DNA of 64,000 nucleotides from contig DATKSL010000006.1 of assembly GCA_035531675.1 (NCBI GenBank), forward strand, positions 124,001 through 188,000. Reading direction: 5' to 3'. The notes below the pieces were generated by a model that did no database searches, had not been told where the DNA came from, and was given only the letters and a program-made list of their open reading frames with translations. How positions within the stretch are numbered: the first letter of the stretch is position 1; the number at the start of each line of letters is the position of its first letter. A program made the translations under genes and the position numbers. The stretch comes from JAJPIG01 sp035531675. GTDB lineage: Bacteria; Desulfobacterota; Binatia; Binatales; Binataceae. Below are positions 53,834 to 60,694 of the stretch, piece by piece.

Positions 53834-54334
53834 TCAGGCTTTCGTGCCGCTCACCAGTTCGGCGAGTGCCGTGAGCTTCTCGTCGAGCCGCGCCGCCGCT
53901 GCGAGTAACTGCGGGTTGCCAAGCCGGGTCATCAAGGAGGACGGCAAATCGTAGGCGACCCGACATGAACCGCTGCGCGGCTCTTCGTAGATCATCATCC
54001 GCACCGGCACGTGCAAGCCCACGCCGAGGTCGTGCCGCAGCATCGTGCGCGCGATCAACGGGTTGCCAAGAATATAAAGCACTGCCTGGGCGGGCTGCCC
54101 GATCCTCGCGAGCCAGGCGCCGTGATCGATCCGCATGAAGCCCATGAAGCCGCTCGGCCCCTCGAAGGCGCGCATCCGCCGCTCGAAGTCTTCGGCCGAG
54201 GTCGAGGCCTTGACCGCAGCGCGGAACGCCGCGTCGTCGACCGCGCCGACCGCCGCCTCGAAGGCGGCCACGACGGTGTCGAACGGGCGGTTACTGACGT
54301 GCTCGCGATGAATCAGTGTGCTTTCGTCCTGCAT
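53834..54334 (-). CDS. DUF302 domain protein
   Basis: This 166-residue protein has the DUF302 pattern GVGLHVPVRMMIYEEPRSGSCRVAYDLPSS and a long helical insertion, RAFEGPSGFMGFMRIDHGAWLAR. Members of this family have been seen in sulfur-, redox- or stress-related contexts but have no settled function. ATG 54334 is preferred because GAGG stands upstream; an ATG 33 bp earlier adds eleven polar residues. It is convergent with the ABC operon, 10 bp from it. Confidence 0.78.
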   Translation of the reverse strand: MQDESTLIHREHVSNRPFDTVVAAFEAAVGAVDDAAFRAAVKASTSAEDFERRMRAFEGPSGFMGFMRIDHGAWLARIGQPAQAVLYILGNPLIARTMLRHDLGVGLHVPVRMMIYEEPRSGSCRVAYDLPSSLMTRLGNPQLLAAAARLDEKLTALAELVSGTKA

Positions 54335-54395
54335 GGCATCCTCGTCGCGGCCAGTCTCCTCAGGCATCGGGATGAGCCTGGTATGTGAATTGCCG

Positions 54396-54965
54396 CTAGT
54401 GGCGGAGCAATGATTTCCGCACCGTCTGATGCTTGGTCTGCGGATGGAGCCAGACGCTCATGACCGCCGGGCAGAATGACGGATCGTCAACCTCGCCGGT
54501 GCTCGAATCGTTCAGATAGACCAGCGTGCGGTTGGCCTCCGAGCAGAAGATTACGATTTGATCGCCGGGCCGCACGCTGCGGATGACGCTCTTCAGTTCC
54601 GCCTGCCAGGCGCGCAGCTTGCTCTCGTCGCCCAGCTTAAGGTCGCGCATCTCGCCCACCGCATTCTTCACCAGCGTGTCGGCGGAAACCGCCCGGCTCG
54701 GCTCGAGGTCGAGCGCATGCGGCTCCGCTTCCGACCATCGTGGGCCGACAATCCACAAGGTCGCGTCGTACATCTGGATACCCCACCATGAGTGGCGGCC
54801 CTTGCCGAACGGATGCATCCCCGGAACCGCCGCAGCGACCTGCGCCGGCAACGGCCGATGGCTATCCCCGAGCGCCGGGATCGCGAGGCCAGTGGACGAA
54901 ATCAAAGCCAGGAATACAGTGGCTAATCGCAAAGATTCAGAGCTGGCGGGAATTCCGTGTCTCAT
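54396..54965 (-). CDS. Chalcone isomerase-like periplasmic protein
   Basis: This 189-residue protein has a signal peptide (hydrophobic LRLATVFLALISSTGLAIPALG, about residues 11-32). The mature part matches the chalcone-isomerase-like fold: MYDATLWIVGP, LDLEPSRAVSADTLVKNAVGEMR, SVRPGDQIVIFCSEANRTLVYLND and an acidic strand before PAVMSVWL. Bacterial members are periplasmic fatty-acid-binding or fold-related proteins and lack the plant enzyme's catalytic residues. Start at ATG 54965; the extra upstream frame looks random. Substrate unknown. Confidence 0.75.
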   Translation of the reverse strand: MRHGIPASSESLRLATVFLALISSTGLAIPALGDSHRPLPAQVAAAVPGMHPFGKGRHSWWGIQMYDATLWIVGPRWSEAEPHALDLEPSRAVSADTLVKNAVGEMRDLKLGDESKLRAWQAELKSVIRSVRPGDQIVIFCSEANRTLVYLNDSSTGEVDDPSFCPAVMSVWLHPQTKHQTVRKSLLRH

Positions 54966-55002
54966 AGGCGTTCTCGTGGTGTCCTCGCTTTTTCGATCAT
55001 GC

Positions 55003-55719
55003 TTAGAATTTTTCTTTGAATGGCCGCAAGTCGATTTCCTGCGTCCATGCGCTGCGATCCTGATGGGCCACATGCCAGTAGGCTTCCGCGATCGCCGCGG
55101 GCTTGAGCATGTCTGCCTCGGTCAGCTCGGGAAAGCGCTGGCGGATGAAGGGCGAGTCGATGGCGCCGTCAATATTGATGTAGGCGACATGGAGCCCCTG
55201 CGGGCCGAGATCGCGCGCCATCACCTGAGCGAGTCCGCGCAACGCAAACTTGGACGGGCCGAAGGCGGCCGAGGTCGGATAGGGACGCGTGCCGGCCGTG
55301 GCGCCGGTGAACAGGATGACGCCGGTGCCCGCCGCGACCATCGCGGGGACCACCTGCTGCGACCATAGAAAGGCCGCGAACGCATTGACGCGCCAGGTGT
55401 TCTCGAAGGTGCTGGGTTTGGTCTCCATCAGCCGGCCAAACGGGCGCATCGCGGCATTGTAGAGCAGCACCGCGGGCTCGCCCAGCTCACGCCGCACGGT
55501 GGCGACGGCGACTTCGATCTGCGCTCCGTCGGCGACGTTGGCGGCGACCGGCAATGCGGTTGCACCGCTGCTTCGTAGCTCCCCGGCGAGTTCCGCCAGA
55601 TAATCCTGGCTGCGCGCGACCAGCGCGACGGCGTAACCTGCGGCGAAGCGCCGGGCGAGCGCGGCGCCCAGTCCCGCACCCACGCCCACTACCACGGCAA
55701 CCGGCTTTTCAGATGGCAT
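55003..55719 (-). CDS. Short-chain dehydrogenase/reductase lacking the canonical Ser-Tyr pair
   Basis: This 238-residue Rossmann-fold protein has the cofactor loop GVGAGLGAALA, the NAD(P) stretch LLYNAAMRPFG, and the helix AFGPSKFALRGLAQVMARDLGPQG. In the YxxxK site the tyrosine is Phe153 (FGPSK), with Lys157 kept; the catalytic Ser position is Ala140 within TGATAG. A group of related bacterial SDRs has the same phenylalanine, so this is probably a lineage property rather than damage. Whether it is a reductase is uncertain. It lies upstream of the chalcone-isomerase-like gene and downstream of the chromene-isomerase-like gene on the same strand. Confidence 0.85.
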   Translation of the reverse strand: MPSEKPVAVVVGVGAGLGAALARRFAAGYAVALVARSQDYLAELAGELRSSGATALPVAANVADGAQIEVAVATVRRELGEPAVLLYNAAMRPFGRLMETKPSTFENTWRVNAFAAFLWSQQVVPAMVAAGTGVILFTGATAGTRPYPTSAAFGPSKFALRGLAQVMARDLGPQGLHVAYINIDGAIDSPFIRQRFPELTEADMLKPAAIAEAYWHVAHQDRSAWTQEIDLRPFKEKF

Positions 55720-55758
55720 CCCGCTTTACCTCCAGTAGCTGAGCTTCATGGGCGCTGC

Positions 55759-56355
55759 TCAGGCGAGCCTGCGCAGCGCCTGCTCGACGAACTCGAAGCG
55801 ATCGTTGCCCCAGAACATCTCATCGCCGACGAAAAACGTCGGCGCGCCAAACACTCCGCGCCGCACCGCCTCGTCGGTGTTGCGGCGCAAGCGATCCTTG
55901 ACCTCCTGGCGTTCGCTCACGGCGGCAAGTTCGCTCGCCGGAACGCCGGCCTGCTCGAGCACGCCGCGCAATACCGCGTCATCGCCGAGGTCCTGCGTCT
56001 CGGCCCATATCGCGCGATAGACCGCCCGATGGTACGGCGGGAAAACGCCGAGCTGCTGCGCCGCGACCGCCCCGCGCATCAGCCGCAGCGTATTCGACAT
56101 GAACGGGTATGGATTCGATTTGAAGACCACGCCGTAACGCGTCGCCCAGCGCTGCAGTTCGATCGCCATGTAGCGGGCCTTGGCGGGAATGGTCATCGGC
56201 GAGGCATTGCCGGTGGCCTTGAGCACCGCGCCCAGCAGGATCGGGGTGTAGGCCACCGAGGCCTGGTTGCGCCGGGCGAAATCCTCGATCCGGAGGCTCG
56301 CCAGGTAGCTGAAGGGGCTGCCGTAATCGAACAGGAACTCGACTTCGCGGTTCAT
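55759..56355 (-). CDS. 2-hydroxychromene-2-carboxylate isomerase-like DsbA-family protein
   Basis: This 198-residue thioredoxin-fold protein of the GST-kappa/HCCA isomerase group has an N-terminal FLFDYGSPFSYLAS carrying the catalytic Ser in place of CxxC, then TPILLGAVLKATGN, and a C-terminal GVFGAPTFFVGDEMFWGNDR. In naphthalene catabolism the relative isomerises a chromene carboxylate using glutathione. It sits next to an SDR and opposite a GST, suggesting aromatic-compound metabolism (inference). ATG at 56355. Confidence 0.85.
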   Translation of the reverse strand: MNREVEFLFDYGSPFSYLASLRIEDFARRNQASVAYTPILLGAVLKATGNASPMTIPAKARYMAIELQRWATRYGVVFKSNPYPFMSNTLRLMRGAVAAQQLGVFPPYHRAVYRAIWAETQDLGDDAVLRGVLEQAGVPASELAAVSERQEVKDRLRRNTDEAVRRGVFGAPTFFVGDEMFWGNDRFEFVEQALRRLA

Positions 56356-56713
56356 CTATAGCCCCCTCCAAGGCTCCGAGTCAGCGGTTTATCGAAACGC
56401 CGCTTTCAGGATGGAGAAGCAACTCGTGAGCCATCGCGTACGTTTCGTATAAGTAGGCCAAGCCCCGGCCATTTGCCAAGCTAATATTTACGCGGTAGGC
56501 AAAGAGCGCTGTGAGCGGGATCGCAATTGGCGAAACGAGGTCGCAGAATGCGCGCGCTATCCAGCTTTTTCCCAACGATGCAGCGGACTGCTAAACATCA
56601 CAGCTATTCCGCGTCTATCGGTGTCGGGATGCGTCGCAGCCGGTTATACTCCCGGACACCAGTTCTACTTTCGGAGGGCGCCGCCGCTATATCGGAGCGC
56701 GAGAGAGAAGGTC
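56356..56713. promoter_or_regulatory. Divergent spacer before the second GST gene
   Basis: 358 bp separating the minus-strand isomerase and the plus-strand GST, without a gene. The best promoter element is TATACT at 56645-56650 with a weak TGTCGG 17 bp upstream (56622-56627), placed about 65 bp before the GST start. Nothing else stands out. Confidence 0.35.
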
Positions 56714-57493
56714 ATGGAACTTTATCACAACAACATGTCGGTCTGTGCGCAGAAGGTCAGGCTGGTAATTCGTGCGAAGGGTTTGAAGCCCGTCGAGCGT
56801 CATCTGAACCTCCGCACCGGCGAATCGCATACGCCCGAGTACCTGGCGCTCAATCCCAATGGGGTGGTGCCGACGCTTATCGACCGCGGCGAGCCGATTA
56901 TCGAGTCGACCGTGATCTGCGAATACCTCGACGACGCTTATCCCGAGCCGCCGCTGCGACCGCGCGACCCGCTGGCGCGGGCGCGGATGCGTTTGTGGAC
57001 GCAAATCCCCGATACCGGGCTTCATCACGCCTGCGCGACGATCAGCGTCGCGATCGCCTTCGGCAAGCAGATGGAAGCCGCCGGCGGGGAACAGTTCAAA
57101 AATCGTCCCAATCCGAGTGAGACCGAATACTACCGGAGTCTCGCGCGCGAGCGACTCGACCATCCGCAGTTCCCCGAAGGCATCAGGTATTACAATCAGC
57201 TGGTGACGAAGATGGCGCGCCAGCTCAACGCCACCACCTGGCTGGCCGGCGACGAATACAGCCTGGCCGACGTGGCGATTCTGCCCTACATCATCCGCCT
57301 CGAAGACCTGGCGCTGTTCTGGATGCTGGACGGCGCGCGCAGTTCGGTCGGGCGCTGGCTCGACCGCTCGAAGCAGCGCGAGAACTTCAGCGCGATCGCG
57401 GATTACCACGATCCGAAGTATCTCGAGCTGATGGGCCGCGCCGGGCGTGAGGCGACGCCCCGCATCAAGTCGATCCTCGCCGAACGACGCTAG
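56714..57493 (+). CDS. Glutathione S-transferase family protein
   Basis: This 259-residue protein begins MELYHNNMSVCAQKVRLVI, with the same Ser-Val-Cys active-site stretch as the GST at 20926. The cis-Pro loop VVPTLI and glutathione motif ESTVICEYLDD are present, and the helical domain carries LAGDEYSLADVAILPYI. The ribosome site is GAGAGAAGG. The last 20 residues (MGRAGREATPRIKS...) are encoded by DNA that is duplicated 770 bp downstream. The 3' end runs into a tandem repeat of 19-bp units. Confidence 0.87.
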   Translation: MELYHNNMSVCAQKVRLVIRAKGLKPVERHLNLRTGESHTPEYLALNPNGVVPTLIDRGEPIIESTVICEYLDDAYPEPPLRPRDPLARARMRLWTQIPDTGLHHACATISVAIAFGKQMEAAGGEQFKNRPNPSETEYYRSLARERLDHPQFPEGIRYYNQLVTKMARQLNATTWLAGDEYSLADVAILPYIIRLEDLALFWMLDGARSSVGRWLDRSKQRENFSAIADYHDPKYLELMGRAGREATPRIKSILAERR

Positions 57494-57551
57494 CGCGACC
57501 GAACAACGCTAGCGCGGCCGCACGGCGCTAGCGCGTCGCGAGTTCGCGCAG
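57431..57551 (+). repeat. Direct repeat copy 1 (gene-junction duplication)
   Basis: This copy covers the last 21 codons and stop of the GST gene and then sequence matching the extreme 3' end of the minus-strand MetE-like gene. It matches 58201-58283 with two mismatches in the first 60 bp, but carries 38 extra bases, i.e. two more 19-bp units. Upstream of the first ATGGG and downstream of TTCGCGCAG the two copies diverge at once. Confidence 0.85.
57481..57537 (+). repeat. Three tandem 19-bp repeats with GCTAGC core
   Basis: Units at 57481-57499, 57500-57518 and 57519-57537 each read approximately CGAACRACGCTAGCGCGAC; the third deviates more. The first overlaps the GST stop codon. The palindromic core GCGCTAGCGC appears once in the second copy of the long repeat. 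Confidence 0.85.
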
Positions 57552-57651
57552 GCGCTCTGACGTCCTGCGCGCCGGATGAGCGACCACGCACTCGAAAAGT
57601 GGCCAAGCGCGCTTTTGGTTTACAAGGTGAGCGGGCAACAAGGACCGATCC

Positions 57652-58263
57652 ATGAGCGCTCAAAAGGTTTCGCGTCTGGTTCTGTTTGTCACCTTCCTCA
57701 TCTGGGTGATCTACGGCTTCCTGAACGGATTTGGTCAGTGGCCGCTGGCGGTTGCCTTTGGATTGGCTTCCGGCCTGTGCCTGGTGACGGTAGTCGTGAT
57801 CAGCCGGAAGGTGACCGTTAAGCTCATGGACTTGACGATGGTGGGTTACTTCGTCGTCGCCGCGTGCGTCACATTCATCGCCCGGTTGGTCTCCTTCCCG
57901 TACTACAGTCCGGTGGTCATTTGGCTGATGTACGCCGCGGTTGCATGGGGCTCGGTGGCAGCCGGGAGACCCTTCACGCTTCAGTATGCCCGTGAATCGG
58001 CGCCGCCCGAACATTGGCAGAGCACGGCCTTTTGGCGCACCAACCTGATTATCAGCATGGTTTGGGGGCTGGCCTTTCTGATCAATATCGCCCTGGTGGT
58101 CATTGCCCTCAACTCCAAACACAGCTCCCTACTGCTGGCCGTTATTTTCCCACTACTCACCCTCGCAGCCGCCTGGATTTTCACCATGTGCTACTCGGGG
58201 ATGGGCCGCGCAGGGCGTGAGGCGACGCCCCGCATCAAGTCGATCCTCGCCGAACGGCGCTAG
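57652..58263 (+). CDS. Six-transmembrane protein of unknown function with borrowed C-terminus
   Basis: This 203-residue integral membrane protein has six hydrophobic segments (about residues 6-26, 29-50, 58-83, 85-108, 127-150, 154-178). It has no recognised family. Residues 184-203 are identical to the C-terminus of the GST at 56714, because the gene's 3' end runs into the second copy of an 83-bp direct repeat starting at 58201. The original C-terminus was apparently replaced or extended by that sequence. Composition is less GC-rich than the neighbours, consistent with a foreign insert. Start ATG 57652 has AGGA upstream. Confidence 0.7.
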   Translation: MSAQKVSRLVLFVTFLIWVIYGFLNGFGQWPLAVAFGLASGLCLVTVVVISRKVTVKLMDLTMVGYFVVAACVTFIARLVSFPYYSPVVIWLMYAAVAWGSVAAGRPFTLQYARESAPPEHWQSTAFWRTNLIISMVWGLAFLINIALVVIALNSKHSSLLLAVIFPLLTLAAAWIFTMCYSGMGRAGREATPRIKSILAERR

Positions 58264-58283
58264 CGCGTCGCGAGTTCGCGCAG
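58201..58283 (+). repeat. Direct repeat copy 2 (gene-junction duplication)
   Basis: These 83 bases contain a copy of the GST 3' end, one 19-bp unit, and the last eight codons (minus strand) of the MetE-like gene. It is therefore the junction of two convergent genes, duplicated on both sides of the membrane-protein gene. Confidence 0.85.
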
Positions 58284-59333
58284 CATCTCGAGCGCGCGTC
58301 GATGCTCGCGGAGCAGGGCCGGTAGTTCTGCGGCCGTATGGCGGCCGAAGCCGCACGGCGCGGCCAGGCCGAAATCGGGGAGGTATTTTCGCGCCACCGC
58401 GAGCCGCGCCCTGAAGGCCCGCTCATCCTCCATATTGTGAACGATGCCGAGATAAATGCGCGCGGCGCCGGCCTGGAGCTCGCGCAATGGCGCGAAATAG
58501 CGGTCGTCGGTGCGGTTGAGAATCGGGATGTGAACGAAATCGACCCGGCGTCCGGAGCGGGCGACCGCTTCATTGGCAAACTTGACCGTGCGCGACAGAT
58601 CGTCCGACTCGACCATCGGCCAGCCGCCGAGCGTACCGTAGCAAAGATGGTAGCCCAGCATCACCTCGGACGGGATTCGTGGCGCCAGGTTCGCGATCGG
58701 CGCGAGGTTGCGCTCGAAGCGGTTGTCCGTGGGCGTCCACGGAAAGGCGTCTTCGAGGTCCATCGTTTCGACGCAGCAATCCCACTGGATCGCCAGGTCA
58801 GCGGGCGGAATCTTTTCGATCATCTTGGCGATTTCCGCCCGCATCGCATCCTCGAAGCCCGGCTTGATACGCGGCCAGTCCGCGGGATCCATGAAGAAGA
58901 AATCGATCGCGCTGTTGGTCAGCGGCAGGCATACCTGGAAGCGCACGTCGGGCGGTATCAGCCCGTCTTTGCGTAGCTGGCAAAAGATGAAATAGGAGTT
59001 GATCGCCTCCTTGGCGTAGCCCAGACGCCAGCCCGGATCGCCGAACCGGACCTGCTCGACGCCCGGCTTGACCCGGAAGCCCCAGGATTCCGTCCGGTCG
59101 GCCGGTTTCCATTTCTCGACCCCGTTGGCCGGCGGCGGGCGCCTGATAGTTTCGATTTCGGGATGGCCGTGGAAAACCCGATAGGCCAGCACCTGTATCC
59201 AGTAGCTGCGCTCGCCGACTTCGCCATCCGGGAGGCACGGGACCAGGTCGCCAATCGCGCGCCCGCAGGTTTCGAACACTTCCTGGGGCGTCTCCAGCGG
59301 GACACTTCCTACCAGCAACACATCGCGGGCCAT
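58260..59333 (-). CDS. MetE-like (cobalamin-independent methionine synthase fold) protein
   Basis: This 357-residue protein has the UROD/MetE-like TIM-barrel pattern: LLVGSVPLETPQEVFETCGRAIG, LPDGEVGERSYWIQVLAYRVF, then LAIQWDCCVETMDLEDAFPW and GYHLCYGTLGGWPMVESDDL, and a C-terminal GLAAPCGFGRH. The HLCYG and CGFG cysteine/histidine positions correspond to the zinc site of MetE. It is too short for full MetE and has no N-terminal duplicated domain. Substrate unknown. ATG 59333 has GAGGAG at 9 nt; the ATG at 59342 is too close to it. Confidence 0.75.
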   Translation of the reverse strand: MARDVLLVGSVPLETPQEVFETCGRAIGDLVPCLPDGEVGERSYWIQVLAYRVFHGHPEIETIRRPPPANGVEKWKPADRTESWGFRVKPGVEQVRFGDPGWRLGYAKEAINSYFIFCQLRKDGLIPPDVRFQVCLPLTNSAIDFFFMDPADWPRIKPGFEDAMRAEIAKMIEKIPPADLAIQWDCCVETMDLEDAFPWTPTDNRFERNLAPIANLAPRIPSEVMLGYHLCYGTLGGWPMVESDDLSRTVKFANEAVARSGRRVDFVHIPILNRTDDRYFAPLRELQAGAARIYLGIVHNMEDERAFRARLAVARKYLPDFGLAAPCGFGRHTAAELPALLREHRRALEMLRELATR

Positions 59334-59358
59334 CGGAGTCATCTCCTCGGCCAGTCAC

Positions 59359-60456
59359 TCAGGGCGCTGAATTTCCGTAGAAAAACCACAGCACGTCAGT
59401 ACCAAACAGGTTGACAATAGAGATCGGGCTCCCGCCCCCGTTCACCATGGTAATGTTGTAAGGTCTCGCGGTTCTCGGAGTCTTGGGGTGGTAGATCCTG
59501 TTACGGACGTCTGTGGCCGACGCATCGAACCAGGGATCGGCTACATAGTTGGATAGGTTGGCAATCGATCCATTGACTTCAGGGGCCTCGACTATCCATT
59601 CCGCAGACTGGCCAAGAATATATGTTCCACAAAACTGGTACGCATCACAGAGCTGGCTCGCAACAACCGCCGTGATGACTTCCCAGCCTTGGGTAATATC
59701 GGCGTAAATCAGGTTACCGGTCGACGACTCTCCACCCGACCACCCGGTCGCTGTTACGTTCACGATAAGATAATCACCCGGAGCGAAGGGCAAGGGGTTA
59801 CCATTGCCGTAGGTAAGCTCTATCTCGGCTGCGGGAAGCCATTCAATCCAAGGGTAATACCTCGTCGTGGTCGTGTTGAAAGGGCAAAGATCGGCGTCCG
59901 ACCCGGCTTGAAAGAGCTCCTGATTCGAGAAACCGTCTATACCGACCCACTGAGACGAATAGTTCCCTCCTGCGGGACAGGAGCTGGCTTGTTGAATGGC
60001 CGGTACCGTCCATGAACCCGAAACGCTAGTGAATTTGGGTCTCTTTTGGACAAGGGCACGACCACTCCAATTGTTGCTGTAGGCCTTGGCGTTCTTGATT
60101 ACCAAGCCCGAGACCGTCCGGTGGTAGATATTGGTAGGCAAAAGCTGGGGGACCACCCGCGTCAGCGCCGGATTAACCACCATCTTCCATTGCGCGAGGT
60201 CCTTGGGCGAGGCGTCGGCCGCGGGCCGCGGCGGATAGCCGTATTGCTGCAGCTCGGCTGCCGAGGCCGTCATCGGATCGAAGCTTGGCGGCGGCTGCGT
60301 ATAGGCGTAGACGCCTTTGACGTTGGTCTCGACCGTATAAGGCGAGGGCGGCTGGGCATCAGCCGGCGATGACACCATCAACAGCGCCGCTACCGCGACT
60401 GACGCGAACGCGCTCAGCACTTTCCCGTTCAGCCAGTACAAATTTAGCAACTGCAC
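59359..60456 (-). CDS. Secreted eqolisin-type glutamic peptidase (family G1)
   Basis: This 365-residue protein has a signal peptide (hydrophobic VLSAFASVAVAALLMVSSPADA, about residues 13-34) and a propeptide-like region to about residue 120. The mature domain opens NNWSGRAL and shows SGSWTVP and SQWVGIDGF (catalytic Gln169). Later the AEWIVEAPE motif holds the catalytic Glu (286 or 290). Eqolisins are acid-active endopeptidases, best known from fungi and rarer in bacteria. Start is GTG with AGGAG five bases upstream. No dedicated exporter is nearby. Confidence 0.85.
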   Translation of the reverse strand: MQLLNLYWLNGKVLSAFASVAVAALLMVSSPADAQPPSPYTVETNVKGVYAYTQPPPSFDPMTASAAELQQYGYPPRPAADASPKDLAQWKMVVNPALTRVVPQLLPTNIYHRTVSGLVIKNAKAYSNNWSGRALVQKRPKFTSVSGSWTVPAIQQASSCPAGGNYSSQWVGIDGFSNQELFQAGSDADLCPFNTTTTRYYPWIEWLPAAEIELTYGNGNPLPFAPGDYLIVNVTATGWSGGESSTGNLIYADITQGWEVITAVVASQLCDAYQFCGTYILGQSAEWIVEAPEVNGSIANLSNYVADPWFDASATDVRNRIYHPKTPRTARPYNITMVNGGGSPISIVNLFGTDVLWFFYGNSAP

Positions 60457-60694
60457 ACTACTCCTCCCCGTTCACATCTAAGATTCCGGCCTCCGCACAA
60501 ACCGCCAGTCTCTTGGCTCTCAGTTCGGCGCATCAGCCATCATGCCTCATCGCAAGGCATCAGTTATTAACTCAGAATCTCAGCGACGAATAAAGGGTAT
60601 CTGAGCGCCGCTCACGCTGGTGGACGAATCGTTAAGAAAACGCCCGAGTGCGCCGGGCTTTCGATTTTGCGGCGACGCGCGTTAAGCTTCCCGT

